NCBI RefSeq assembly: GCF_030382115.1
Contig: NZ_JAUDRJ010000003.1
Location: 5,915,557-5,979,556, forward strand
Length of the DNA stretch: 64,000 nucleotides
Direction: 5' to 3'
Source: Nostoc sp. GT001
GTDB taxonomy: Bacteria > Cyanobacteriota > Cyanobacteriia > Cyanobacteriales > Nostocaceae
Under the pieces are notes generated by a model. That model made no database searches, was not told the origin of the DNA, and worked only from the letters and a program-made list of their open reading frames with translations. Made by a program: the position numbers and the translations under genes. This document shows, piece after piece, positions 1-7,807 of this stretch (position 1 is the first letter of the stretch; each line of letters starts with the position of its first letter).

Positions 1-261
1 CGACTGATAGCTCAAGAGAATGATATCGACTTTGTGGATGTGCGCCTCAGTCAACTCGCGCCTACCGACTTGCGCGGTTTACCCGTTGCTGAAGATGGTA
101 TCTCTAAGTGGTATCCACCAGAATTTCTTCCTCGTGACGGTAAAGGCATTTTGTTTATAGATGAACTAAATATGGCACCGCCAGCAATGCAGGGAGTTGC
201 TCAACAGTTGATTTTAGAGAGATCCCGCAACGTTGCTTTTGCTGCTGCTCGAACCAACTGA
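1..261 (+). pseudogene. MoxR-like AAA ATPase fragment
   Basis: The reading frame is open from the window edge to a TGA at 259-261. It contains a recognisable Walker B region (GILFIDELNMAPP) followed by a helix typical of MoxR/CbbQ-type AAA+ ATPases, which act as chaperones for metal insertion or complex assembly. After residues VAQQLILERSR the protein departs from the family and stops, although such ATPases normally continue through sensor 1, the arginine finger and a lid domain. The 3' half is therefore missing, and the sequence that follows reads as something else on the other strand. The 5' part lies outside the window. I infer a truncated, probably non-functional gene. Family identification rests on the Walker B region only. 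Confidence 0.6.
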
Positions 262-369
262 TTGCCGTCTTTTGCCATTAGCTAGCGCTAGTAGTTGTAC
301 TTTGTAATCTGATTTATCTGCTAATTTCTCTAGAATAGACACAGGAACATTTTCCAGCCTAAGAATGCT
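262..369 (-). pseudogene. Possible HEAT/LRV-type repeat remnant
   Basis: On the minus strand, one frame from about 369 to 262 reads without stops and includes the stretch ENVPVSILEKLADKSDYKVQ, which has the pattern of leucine-rich-variant/HEAT-like repeat proteins of cyanobacteria. It has no start codon. It is cut on one side by the insertion sequence whose end lies at 372, and on the other by the junction with the MoxR-like fragment. It is best seen as a relic from a rearrangement. The assignment is tentative because only about 36 codons remain. Confidence 0.3.
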
Positions 370-371
370 TC

Positions 372-391
372 GTAACTGGAGTTTAGACTAA
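372..391 (+). repeat. Left terminal inverted repeat of the IS
   Basis: These 20 bases are the exact reverse complement of 2067-2086. The match stops abruptly on both sides (next bases A versus C inside, C versus C outside), which defines the element end. Confidence 0.85.
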
Positions 392-513
392 AAGCGATAT
401 GAGAGAACGCAAATCAAAAGGAATTAGAGGTTAAAAATATTATCTTGTCAGCCTCAAAGCATCCGCGACCTTGAACAATTTTTGTGTAGTATGCTTGCCG
501 AGAAAATAATACA

Positions 514-594
514 ATAATGATAATCATGAAAATGGTGGGAGAGAAACGAGCATCGCTCGTTTCTCTCCCACCCCCCTTATTCGATTATCATTAT
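514..594. repeat. Nested inverted repeat inside the IS
   Basis: Two concentric palindromes lie in the IS leader. The inner arms, 534-551 and 555-572, match over 18 bp around a 3-base loop (ATC). The outer arms, 514-525 and 583-594, match over 12 bp (ATAATGATAATC). The inner stem is GC-rich and would form a very stable hairpin in DNA or RNA. It lies about 95 bp upstream of the transposase start. It could be a transcription barrier protecting the transposase from outside promoters, a transposase or host-factor site, or a small element inserted in the IS. Confidence 0.8.
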
Positions 595-688
595 CAGATA
601 ATGAGCAAGAAAAAAGGGGTGTCTAATTGAATACAGCCCCCCTTTTGGCAGAAAGTGAGAAAAGAACTACCATTACTCACCTGCCAAC

Positions 689-1997
689 ATGAAAAATGCC
701 AGACTTGAAGAGTTTCGTCAAGTAGCTTACAAATATTTAGGTAGAGCTAAAGATGCGACGTTTGAATTAACAGATGCCATATTGCTGACTCGCAATGTTT
801 ATTCCTTAGCAGATTTATCCTTATCACCAGTATTTAGACGCAAGTGGCCAAGCATCTATGAAGCCTTACAAGATAGCAGACCACAAAGACAAAAATTGAT
901 GCAGCTATACATCAAACAGATCCCAGCAGAGGGACGACCATTGTTAGCAGGAGACCATACAAACTGGTCACGCCCAGATGCAGTAACGTTACAAGAGAGA
1001 ACTTATGAACATAGTGGCACATCCATAGCTGGAAATAAACCGATTACCATTGGTCAAGGATATAGCACAATTGCCTGGATACCTGAAAAATCAGGCAGTT
1101 GGGCATTACCTTTGAGACATGAGCGGATCACAAGTGGGGAAAGTCCAATAGGGAAAGCGGTTTGGCAACTTAAACAGGTGTGTAAATATTTACCTGTTAG
1201 ACCGATTTCAGTTTGGGATAGTGAATATGGATGCGCCCCTTTTGTCTTAAAAACTGCCAGTATTCCCGCAGATATTCTCGTTCGGTTGCGCTCAAATTTG
1301 TGTTTATGGGGTGAACCAGGAGCTTATCCAGGGATTGGCCGTCCCAAGAAGCATGGTGATAAATTTAAGCTCAATGAACCAATAACATGGAGTGAAGCCA
1401 CATCTGTGTTGGAAATGAATGACCCAAAATTAGGGCGTGTGCGTGTTAGCTTGTGGAAAGATTTACACTTCCGTCAGGCTGCTACACGCCCAATGTTACT
1501 CCTGCGGGTTGAACGTCTCGACGCACAAGGCAATGAACGAGTATCCAAACCTTTGTGGTTAGCTTGGGTAGGAGAAGAAATCCCACCATTAGAGGAAGTT
1601 TGGTGTCTCTACTTGCGTCGCTTTACCATTGACCATTGGTATCGCTTTTTAAAGCAACGTCTACATTGGACAGTGCCACAGTTCAGTACTCCAATAGCAT
1701 TGTGAAAGATGGAGTGACCTCATGCCTCTGATGACTTGGGAATTGTGGTTAGCCCGTGATATTGTAACTGACAATCCTTTACCTTGGCAGAAGTCTCAGG
1801 GTAATTTGACCCCTGGAAGAGTTGCTCAAGCTATGGGTGGAGTTTTCGCGGCCATTGGTACTCCCACCTCTGCACCCAAACCTCGTGGAAAGTCCCCTGG
1901 TTGGCAACCAGGAAAAAAGCGTCACCGTAAAAACCGATGTCCGATTGTTAAAAAAACTGTAACACGACCACGCAAAGAACCATCAATTGCAGTTTAA
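689..1997 (+). pseudogene. Transposase, frameshifted (DDE superfamily)
   Basis: The first frame (689-1705, 338 aa) and the second frame (1722-1997, 91 aa from its first ATG) together make one transposase of about 430 residues, as found in many Nostoc insertion sequences of the IS701/IS4-like DDE type. Supporting residues include LLAGDHTNWSRP (first acidic residue region), SVWDSEYGC (second) and the C-terminal FTIDHWYRFLKQRL helix. Frame 2 stops at TGA 1703-1705, while the zero frame resumes the expected ERWSDLMPLMTWELWLAR-like sequence. One extra base lies within about 1694-1700. No classical slippery heptamer is visible there, so I favour a decayed gene over programmed frameshifting. The C-terminus is lysine/arginine-rich. 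Confidence 0.8.
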
Positions 1998-2066
1998 TAC
2001 TCAAGATTATTGATAATTTCACTAAGTCTCTGATTAACTCAGCCCTGCTGGGTCATTTTGCATGGC

Positions 2067-2086
2067 TTAGTCTAAACTCCAGTTAC
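2067..2086 (-). repeat. Right terminal inverted repeat of the IS
   Basis: Perfect reverse complement of 372-391. It ends at the point where the DUF4351/Rpn-like coding frame begins to read sensibly, which supports insertion into that gene. Confidence 0.85.
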
Positions 2087-2091
2087 CATCC

Positions 2092-2502
2092 TTGTTACCC
2101 TTTGTGCCAATCCTGCGAGGAGGGGGAGAAGTATCAGTTGTGCAACGCGCACTACAGGCGCTAAGAGCAGATGCACAGTTGAACGAGTTAGAATCATTGC
2201 TGGCATTTTTTGCTAGCTTTGTGTTAGACACACCTTTAGTGCAACAAATCATGAGGTGGGATATGGCAGTATTGCGAGAATCGCCTTGGTATCAGGAAAT
2301 TGAGCAAAGAGGTATTCAGCTAGGTCTTCAGCAGGGTGTACAACGGCAGTTAGTACGAGTATTACGACGACGCTTTGGCGAAATTCCTCATGAAGTGGAA
2401 GCAAGGCTTGAGAGCGAAAGTGTGGAACAATTAGAAACTTTAATGGATAGCGCGATCGCTGTGAGTTCTTTAGACGAATTTGTGAGTATTTTGGCTACAT
2501 AA
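2092..2502 (+). pseudogene. Rpn-family/DUF4351 protein, 5'-truncated by the IS
   Basis: The 136 residues match the C-terminal half of cyanobacterial Rpn-like (PD-(D/E)XK recombination-promoting nuclease) proteins. A helical middle region (AFFASFVLDTPLVQQIMRW) is followed by a DUF4351 tail (LVRVLRRRFGEIPHEVEARL, then a leucine-patterned helix ending SSLDEFVSIL). The frame is open back to the end of the insertion sequence at 2086, and the only upstream start is a TTG at 2092 with no ribosome binding site. The N-terminal nuclease core is therefore missing. It is probably not expressed as a working protein. It ends two bases before livG, which is on the opposite strand. Confidence 0.75.
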
Positions 2503-2504
2503 AT

Positions 2505-3296
2505 TCAATCATTTCCTAAATAAGCTTCAATTACAGCCGGATCATTTCTGACTATAGATGGTTCACCCAAGGCAATTAATTGACCAAAATCTAATACAGC
2601 AATGCGATCGCACAAACCCATGACCAATGGTACATGGTGTTCTATAAGAATGATCGTCAAATTGAAGCGATCGCGTAAACTACGGATAAATTCACTCAAT
2701 TGCTGCTTTTCGTTGGGGTTCATCCCCGCTGCTGGTTCATCAAGAAGTAAAATTTGCGGTTGTAATGCTAAAGCACGGGCAATTTCCAGCCGCCGTTGAT
2801 CGCCGTAGGCAAAGTTTTTGGCTTTTTCGTCAGCGCGATCGCTCAATCCCACCAAATCTAATAAATCTAAAGCTTTTTGTTTAGTCTTCAATTCTTCACG
2901 AGGTGCTGGTGGTAATCCCAAAACTCCTGTAATCATATTACTTTTAGTGTGTAAGTGTCGAGCAACTATCACATTTTCTAACGCCGATAATTCCCCAAAT
3001 AAACGGATATTTTGGAAGGTACGGGCGATACCTAAAGCCGCAATTTGATGAGGACGCAGTTGAGAAACTTCTGCACCTTGATAAATTAATTGCCCGCTAG
3101 AAGGTGGAATGAAGGCAGTAATCAAATTAAACAGTGTTGTTTTGCCAGCACCATTAGGGCCAATCAGTCCAAAAATCTCATGTTGATTTACACTAAAAGA
3201 TACATTATTGACCGCCACTAAACCACCAAAGCGGCGAGTTAATGCTCTTGCTTCTAAGACAATGCTGTTATTAGTTCCTGGAATACTATGTGACAT
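2505..3296 (-). CDS. livG: Branched-chain/neutral amino-acid ABC transporter ATPase (LivG type)
   Basis: A 263-residue ABC ATPase that powers uptake of branched-chain or neutral amino acids on the cytoplasmic face of the membrane. Visible motifs are Walker [10 protein letters not shown] (residues 46-54), a Q-loop in [10 protein letters not shown], a signature region of LivG type ([13 protein letters not shown], about 164-176, lacking the canonical LSGGQ as usual for LivG), Walker B ILLLDEP (182-188) and the switch histidine in LIEHH (about 220). It is the last gene of a livK-livH-Uma2-livM-livG series, 55 bp after livM. No LivF-type second ATPase is present here, so the partner must be encoded elsewhere, as in the cyanobacterial Nat (N-I) systems, whose genes are scattered. 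Substrate specificity cannot be read from the sequence. Confidence 0.92.
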   Translation of the reverse strand: MSHSIPGTNNSIVLEARALTRRFGGLVAVNNVSFSVNQHEIFGLIGPNGAGKTTLFNLITAFIPPSSGQLIYQGAEVSQLRPHQIAALGIARTFQNIRLFGELSALENVIVARHLHTKSNMITGVLGLPPAPREELKTKQKALDLLDLVGLSDRADEKAKNFAYGDQRRLEIARALALQPQILLLDEPAAGMNPNEKQQLSEFIRSLRDRFNLTIILIEHHVPLVMGLCDRIAVLDFGQLIALGEPSIVRNDPAVIEAYLGND

Positions 3297-3351
3297 TTTC
3301 GCATATTATTATGGATTATAAGACTTACGCAATAACTTTCTGAAACTATTA

Positions 3352-4314
3352 TTACTTCTTTGCGGTTCGTTTTTTCCTTTGAAAAATATCTGGAGTAATT
3401 AGTCCTTGCGGGAAAAATATTGTACCTATTACTATTAGTAAGCCAAAAATAATTAATCTACCATCTCGCAAAAACTGTGCTAACCAATTAGGTAAACCAC
3501 CAGTATCAGCAAGGCTTCGCAGAATCTCTGGTAAAGCTGTAAATACCATACCTCCAATTACCGAGCCTAAAAAAGTTCTTGAACCACCAATTAAAACAAA
3601 AGTTAAATATATAATACTGGCATCAAAAGTACCTTGACGAGCATTCCAGGTATTGAGGAAGTGAGCGCTAATTGCACCTACAACCCCTGCAAGCATAGCC
3701 CCCAATGTAAATGCCAAAACTTTGTAATAAGTGGGATCGATTCCCATTGCACCCGCAGCTAATTCATCTTCGCGGATCGCGATAAAAGCCCTGCCGACGC
3801 GGATGCGTTCTAAACGATAAAGTAACACCATACTAATTAATAGTAATGGCAAAGCAATCCATAAATATTCAAGTTGTGTTTGGAAGGGTTGAGGAATGCC
3901 AAAAATTCCGACAGCACCGCCTGTAATATCTAAATTGAGGGAAATTACGCGCAGAACTTCCACAAAAGCGATAGTTGCGATCGCTAAATAAATTCCTCGC
4001 AACCGTAATGCTGGAATTCCCACTAAGATACCCAACAAACCAGAAATTACACCCGCAATTAACATCTCCAATAACAACAAAGGAATTGGAAATAAACTAC
4101 TGCTAGATGTAAAAAATTTTGTGGATAAAATTGCTGCAATATATCCACCTAAAGCATAAAATCCTGGACTAGCTAAAGACAATTGTCCTGTCATTAGGGG
4201 TAAGTAAAGCGATAACCCTAGTAACGCCCCTAATACCATAGAGACAATTAGAGAAGCGTAAGTAGCGAAAAAATCAGCCATTTTATTTAATATATTTTGA
4301 TTAAACTTAATCAA
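3352..4314 (-). CDS. livM: Branched-chain amino-acid ABC permease (LivM type)
   Basis: A 320-residue integral membrane permease with about eight to ten hydrophobic segments, the LivM-typical stretch LRGIYLAIATIAFVEVLRV, and the cytoplasmic coupling loop GRAFIAIREDELAAGAMGID that contacts the ATPase. It pairs with LivH to form the translocation pore for amino acids bound by the LivK lipoprotein. It lies 20 bp downstream of the Uma2 gene and 55 bp upstream of livG on the same strand, so it is part of one operon. Length and topology are normal for the family. The C-terminus is lysine/arginine-rich (KKRTAKK), as expected for a cytoplasmic end. Confidence 0.92.
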   Translation of the reverse strand: MIKFNQNILNKMADFFATYASLIVSMVLGALLGLSLYLPLMTGQLSLASPGFYALGGYIAAILSTKFFTSSSSLFPIPLLLLEMLIAGVISGLLGILVGIPALRLRGIYLAIATIAFVEVLRVISLNLDITGGAVGIFGIPQPFQTQLEYLWIALPLLLISMVLLYRLERIRVGRAFIAIREDELAAGAMGIDPTYYKVLAFTLGAMLAGVVGAISAHFLNTWNARQGTFDASIIYLTFVLIGGSRTFLGSVIGGMVFTALPEILRSLADTGGLPNWLAQFLRDGRLIIFGLLIVIGTIFFPQGLITPDIFQRKKRTAKK

Positions 4315-4334
4315 ATTATCGCTTTTATCAACTT

Positions 4335-4937
4335 TTAAGCTGTTAATATTTGCTCTGCTGTCAGCGCCAGTTTAGGAAAAGTTCGCGATTTAATTCGTTC
4401 TGAACCTCTATACAGTGCCCGTTGGTATTTCCCTTCAGTATCTAATAGAAAAACAAACACAGCCGGAACTTTTGGATTTCCTAAATACTCTCTTAGCCCA
4501 ATCGCTAAATAATCTACAATCCAATATTCTGTAATACCTAAACGTTGATATTCACCTAATTTATCAATGTAGTCATCTTCCCAATTAGTTGATGTCACCT
4601 CCACAGCTAACTGGATAGGTTCTTCAAGTGCAGCATAAGCAGAACAATTTGAGCGCCATTTATCTTTATCTATGACACTTACATCAGGCTTGCGCCCTTG
4701 CTCTATGCCATTAGTAGTTATAGTTTTAAAGACTGCTGTATTTTTTACTACATAATTCAGATTTAGTCGCCTAATTTCATCATTAAAACCAAACAATAGA
4801 AAATTAGCGACATCATCATGATTTCTGGTTGCACGCACTTCTACAATTTCCCCATCCACAAGTTCATATAAACCTGACTCTGGACACTGTTCTAAAAATT
4901 GGTCAAAAGTTAACTTTTGTTTGGTATATGTTTTCAT
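4335..4937 (-). CDS. Uma2 family (DUF820) endonuclease-like protein
   Basis: A 200-residue member of the Uma2 family, which is greatly expanded in cyanobacteria and has a PD-(D/E)XK restriction-endonuclease-like fold. Typical blocks are YELVDGEIVEV (about 24-34), the catalytic-region aspartate in KPDVSVI (about 103-109), LAVEVTSTN with the acidic residue after the strand, and DKLGEYQRLGITEYWIVD. All expected acidic and lysine positions appear present, so the fold is intact. The biological role of the family is unsettled. Its position between livH (14 bp upstream) and livM (20 bp downstream) is unusual, because nothing links it to amino-acid transport. It was probably inserted into the operon and is co-transcribed passively. 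Confidence 0.85.
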   Translation of the reverse strand: MKTYTKQKLTFDQFLEQCPESGLYELVDGEIVEVRATRNHDDVANFLLFGFNDEIRRLNLNYVVKNTAVFKTITTNGIEQGRKPDVSVIDKDKWRSNCSAYAALEEPIQLAVEVTSTNWEDDYIDKLGEYQRLGITEYWIVDYLAIGLREYLGNPKVPAVFVFLLDTEGKYQRALYRGSERIKSRTFPKLALTAEQILTA

Positions 4938-4951
4938 GGCGCTACGTCTCT

Positions 4952-5902
4952 TTAAACTTTCTGAATAAACCGCCGCCCTAACAAACCTTGGGGTCTAACT
5001 AATAGCATGATAAACAAAATCGCAAAGGCTACTGCGTCTTTATATCCAGAATAATCAGCAGGGACAAACGCCTCTACTAATCCAATTAACAAACCTCCCA
5101 ATACTGCACCAGGAATACTACCTAAACCACCTAAGACAATTACCGCTAAACCCCGCAAACCAAAAGCAATGCCGAAATATGGCCCTGCAATACTAACACT
5201 AGAGGCGACTAAAGTTCCTGCTAATCCTGCTAAAAAACTGCTGATGAAGAATGTTAGGATGATAAAGCGATCGCTATTAATTCCTAACAAACTAGCTGTG
5301 GTTGGATCTTCTGCGATCGCTTGCATTGCCTTACCATATTTAGTCCGATTGATAAAATAGGTAAGAATTGCCACAATCACCACTGATACAGTAAAAATTA
5401 CCACCTGAACACTGCGAATCGGAATTGGGTTTTCTGGACTCCCAAAGTTAATCGCAGGTGGCAAATTACCGTAAGTATTTGCGGGGTATGTATAACTTTC
5501 CGCACCTATTAAATACTGGATTAAATTCACAATTACCACTGCTACGCCCAAACTGGAAACAACAGTTAGCAAAGGATCGGAGCCTTGACGGCGCAAAGGT
5601 TGAAAAGCAACGCGTTCCATCACTACCCCTACCAATCCTGCTAAGGTGCTTCCTAAAATTAAGGCTATAGCAAATGGTAATTTTATCGGCAAGGCTGCAT
5701 TAGCCAGCAAGCCATTAAATCCAAAGTTCCCACCCATAAGTGCATAAGTAAAATATGCACCCAAGGTAAAAATTGCGCCATGAGCTAAATTAATAATGCC
5801 CAAAATAGAATAAACCAAGGTATATCCCAAGGCAAAAATTGCATAGACGCTACCAATGGATAACCCATTTAATAATTGCTGCAAAAAGAGATTGATATTC
5901 AT
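4952..5902 (-). CDS. livH: Branched-chain amino-acid ABC permease (LivH type)
   Basis: A 316-residue multi-pass permease of LivH type. It starts with the characteristic QQLLNGLSIGSVYAIFALGYTLVYSILGIINLAHGA segment and contains the coupling loop KYGKAMQAIAEDPTTASLLGI, which faces the ATPase, plus GLGSIPGAVLGGLLIGLVE near the end. It forms the transmembrane pore with LivM. It follows livK by 7 bp and precedes the Uma2 gene by 14 bp, so translation is probably coupled to livK. Length and sequence pattern are ordinary and nothing suggests a defect. Confidence 0.93.
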   Translation of the reverse strand: MNINLFLQQLLNGLSIGSVYAIFALGYTLVYSILGIINLAHGAIFTLGAYFTYALMGGNFGFNGLLANAALPIKLPFAIALILGSTLAGLVGVVMERVAFQPLRRQGSDPLLTVVSSLGVAVVIVNLIQYLIGAESYTYPANTYGNLPPAINFGSPENPIPIRSVQVVIFTVSVVIVAILTYFINRTKYGKAMQAIAEDPTTASLLGINSDRFIILTFFISSFLAGLAGTLVASSVSIAGPYFGIAFGLRGLAVIVLGGLGSIPGAVLGGLLIGLVEAFVPADYSGYKDAVAFAILFIMLLVRPQGLLGRRFIQKV

Positions 5903-5909
5903 TTAGCAA

Positions 5910-7172
5910 CTATTTTAGAAATGTGAATTTACCTTGACTACCGTCTTTTTCCATTTTAATTTGAGCAACATAAAAATCTTTTTGTACAACTTCACCTGTG
6001 GGAGTAAAACCAATTTCACCCAATGGTGTATTGTATGATCCTTCAAGTATTTGTTTGTTTAACTGTGTCCGTAATTCTGGTAGCTGTAGTTTGTTTATTT
6101 TGCTCTTTTTATCTAAAGATTGGAGTGCTTCGACATAAACCTGCACTGCTGTAAAAGCTTGGGCGCTAAATTGGGGTGGTTCTTTTTTATATTCTTCAAT
6201 ATAGGCTTTACGAAATGCCGCGTTAATTTCACCTGGATGTTCTGGACTGTAGGCTTGAGCAATCAATACTCCATCACAAAGTGCTTTACAAACTGGCAAT
6301 AAATTCGATGTATTTAGACCATTTCCACCGACAATTAAGCCTTTATAACCCAGTTCCCGCAATTGTCTAACTAAATTACCACCATCAGCAGCCAAGCCAG
6401 AAATAATCACCAAATCTGGTTTGAGATTAATTGCATTGGTCGCTTGACTTTGAAAATCTGTATCACTGGTTTGGAATTTTTGGACTGTTACCAATTCCAG
6501 TCCTTGATCCTTAACTGTTTGCTGAAAAATTTCCGTTTCTGACTTGCTAAATGCATCATTTTGGGCATAGAAAACTGCGACTTTTTTCAGTTGGGGATTT
6601 TGCTTAAGTGCCGCTTTCACCGAATTAGGTGCAACAACTGAAACTGGTGCCGAAACACGAGCAACGTAATCACCAATTTCGGGAATATTTTTAGCAGTAT
6701 TTGATGGCCCAATAATTGGTACTTTTGCTCGTTCGCCAATGGGATCGGCACTAAAGGCTTGCTGTGACAAAGTTGGTCCTACAATTCCAACAACTTTATC
6801 TCTATTAATTAATGTTTGAAAAGCGTTAATTGCTCCCGCTTCATCACCGCTAGTATCTTGAAAAACTAATTTAATTGGTGTGCCATTAACACCACCTTTA
6901 CTATTGAAATACTTCTGGGCAAGTTTGGCTCCAGCTACTTGCTCTTGACCCAGTAATGCCACATTGCTAGTTTGGGCAACACCAATACCGATGGGAATAC
7001 CACCTGATAATGTAGCTGTTGTTGCTGGGGTATTGGTTGCAGTGGTATTTGGGGTAATATTTGGAGTATTAGTGGGAGAATTTGTGACTGTGGTAGTGCC
7101 ACCACCACAGCCTGTTAGTAGCAAAGCGCAAGTTGATAATAATGCTGTTGTCCGAGCGATCGCGTTGTTCAT
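5910..7172 (-). CDS. livK: Amino-acid ABC transporter substrate-binding lipoprotein (LivK type)
   Basis: A 420-residue periplasmic binding protein of the LivK/leucine-binding type 1 fold. Residues 1-22 form a lipoprotein signal ending in the lipobox LLTGC, so Cys22 should be lipidated and anchor the protein. A Thr/Asn/Pro-rich linker follows (about 25-52), then the ligand-binding bilobal domain, beginning IPIGIGVAQTSNVALLGQEQ and containing GVNGTPIKLVFQDTSGDE and the IVGPTLSQQAFSADPIGE cleft region. It is the promoter-proximal gene of the liv operon. The length fits the family. The substrate is probably a neutral or branched-chain amino acid, although LivK relatives also bind urea or amides, which cannot be excluded. 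Confidence 0.92.
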   Translation of the reverse strand: MNNAIARTTALLSTCALLLTGCGGGTTTVTNSPTNTPNITPNTTATNTPATTATLSGGIPIGIGVAQTSNVALLGQEQVAGAKLAQKYFNSKGGVNGTPIKLVFQDTSGDEAGAINAFQTLINRDKVVGIVGPTLSQQAFSADPIGERAKVPIIGPSNTAKNIPEIGDYVARVSAPVSVVAPNSVKAALKQNPQLKKVAVFYAQNDAFSKSETEIFQQTVKDQGLELVTVQKFQTSDTDFQSQATNAINLKPDLVIISGLAADGGNLVRQLRELGYKGLIVGGNGLNTSNLLPVCKALCDGVLIAQAYSPEHPGEINAAFRKAYIEEYKKEPPQFSAQAFTAVQVYVEALQSLDKKSKINKLQLPELRTQLNKQILEGSYNTPLGEIGFTPTGEVVQKDFYVAQIKMEKDGSQGKFTFLK

Positions 7173-7807
7173 CGTTAGATAATCATCTAGTTATGAGATA
7201 TTCGGCAAGAGTTAATAGTAAAGGTTATAATCTGCAAACAAAATAATGCAGATTTACACTTTTGCACGAATTCTATTAAATCATTCTTATTTCACCATGC
7301 AAAGAGAAATATTCAAAGTGCTTGTAAATACAAATTATAGTTAGCTATGATTTTACCATTCCCAGGTAAAACTTGGGAATCGTTAAGTGCGAGCGCTGTC
7401 AGGTGTCAGATGTTCAAGTCAAACTTAAGTGTCTCAACTGATGCAGCCGATTAACGGTAAAGTATCAGACTAAGTTGATACATGATTTGTTCACACTTCA
7501 ACTCTGATATAAACAAAGTTTTACCTAAAGTTTACTTTGGTAGAGTTTCATTCGATCAGTGTTGATACAACGGCTGATAATAGCAGTTCTATTGCACGAA
7601 GGTTCTGAGTTGGAACTGGATAATGTAAAGGTTTGTAACTGATTTCTGTCGCTTTTAGAACTAAAACTGAATCCAAAATAGCTACGTGTTTTTATCGTAC
7701 AATACCAGTCAAACTGAAAGAAAAATTCAGGAATTAAAACTTTACATCTGTCTAAATCTTTCCAACAAAACACAGAGCAATATTAAAGGAGGAAGACATT
7801 AGATTCT
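7173..7807. other. Divergent intergenic region, 635 bp
   Basis: This region lies between livK (leftward) and the repeat protein gene (rightward) and should hold both promoters. It contains one clear palindrome, GTATCA (7462-7467) and TGATAC (7476-7481) separated by 8 bp, which has the shape of an operator but matches no site I can name. An 82-codon minus-strand frame at 7525-7773 has no family features and no ribosome binding site. A strong Shine-Dalgarno (AAGGAGG, about 7787-7793) precedes the repeat protein. Confidence 0.5.

Larger units (their letters stand above)
372..2086. mobile_element. Insertion sequence with 20-bp perfect inverted ends
   Basis: A 1715-bp element is bounded by a perfect 20-bp inverted repeat (372-391 and 2067-2086, core CTGGAGTTTAGACTAA). 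Between the ends lie about 300 bp of non-coding DNA with strong hairpins, then a two-part transposase. The right end directly abuts a truncated DUF4351/Rpn-like gene and the left end abuts gene remnants. I found no convincing target-site duplication, so either it has decayed or the insertion was followed by rearrangement. The transposase carries a frameshift, so the copy is probably not autonomous unless recoding occurs. Confidence 0.85.

Noticed and set aside
1690..1705. Programmed frameshift in the transposase
   Set aside because: The shift region CCAATAGCATTG lacks an A- or T-rich slippery sequence, and the second frame has a stop (TAG 1695-1697) right upstream; decay is simpler.
7525..7773. 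82-codon minus-strand ORF upstream of the lectin gene
   Set aside because: No recognisable domain, no Shine-Dalgarno, low-complexity composition, and it lies over the expected promoter of the plus-strand gene.
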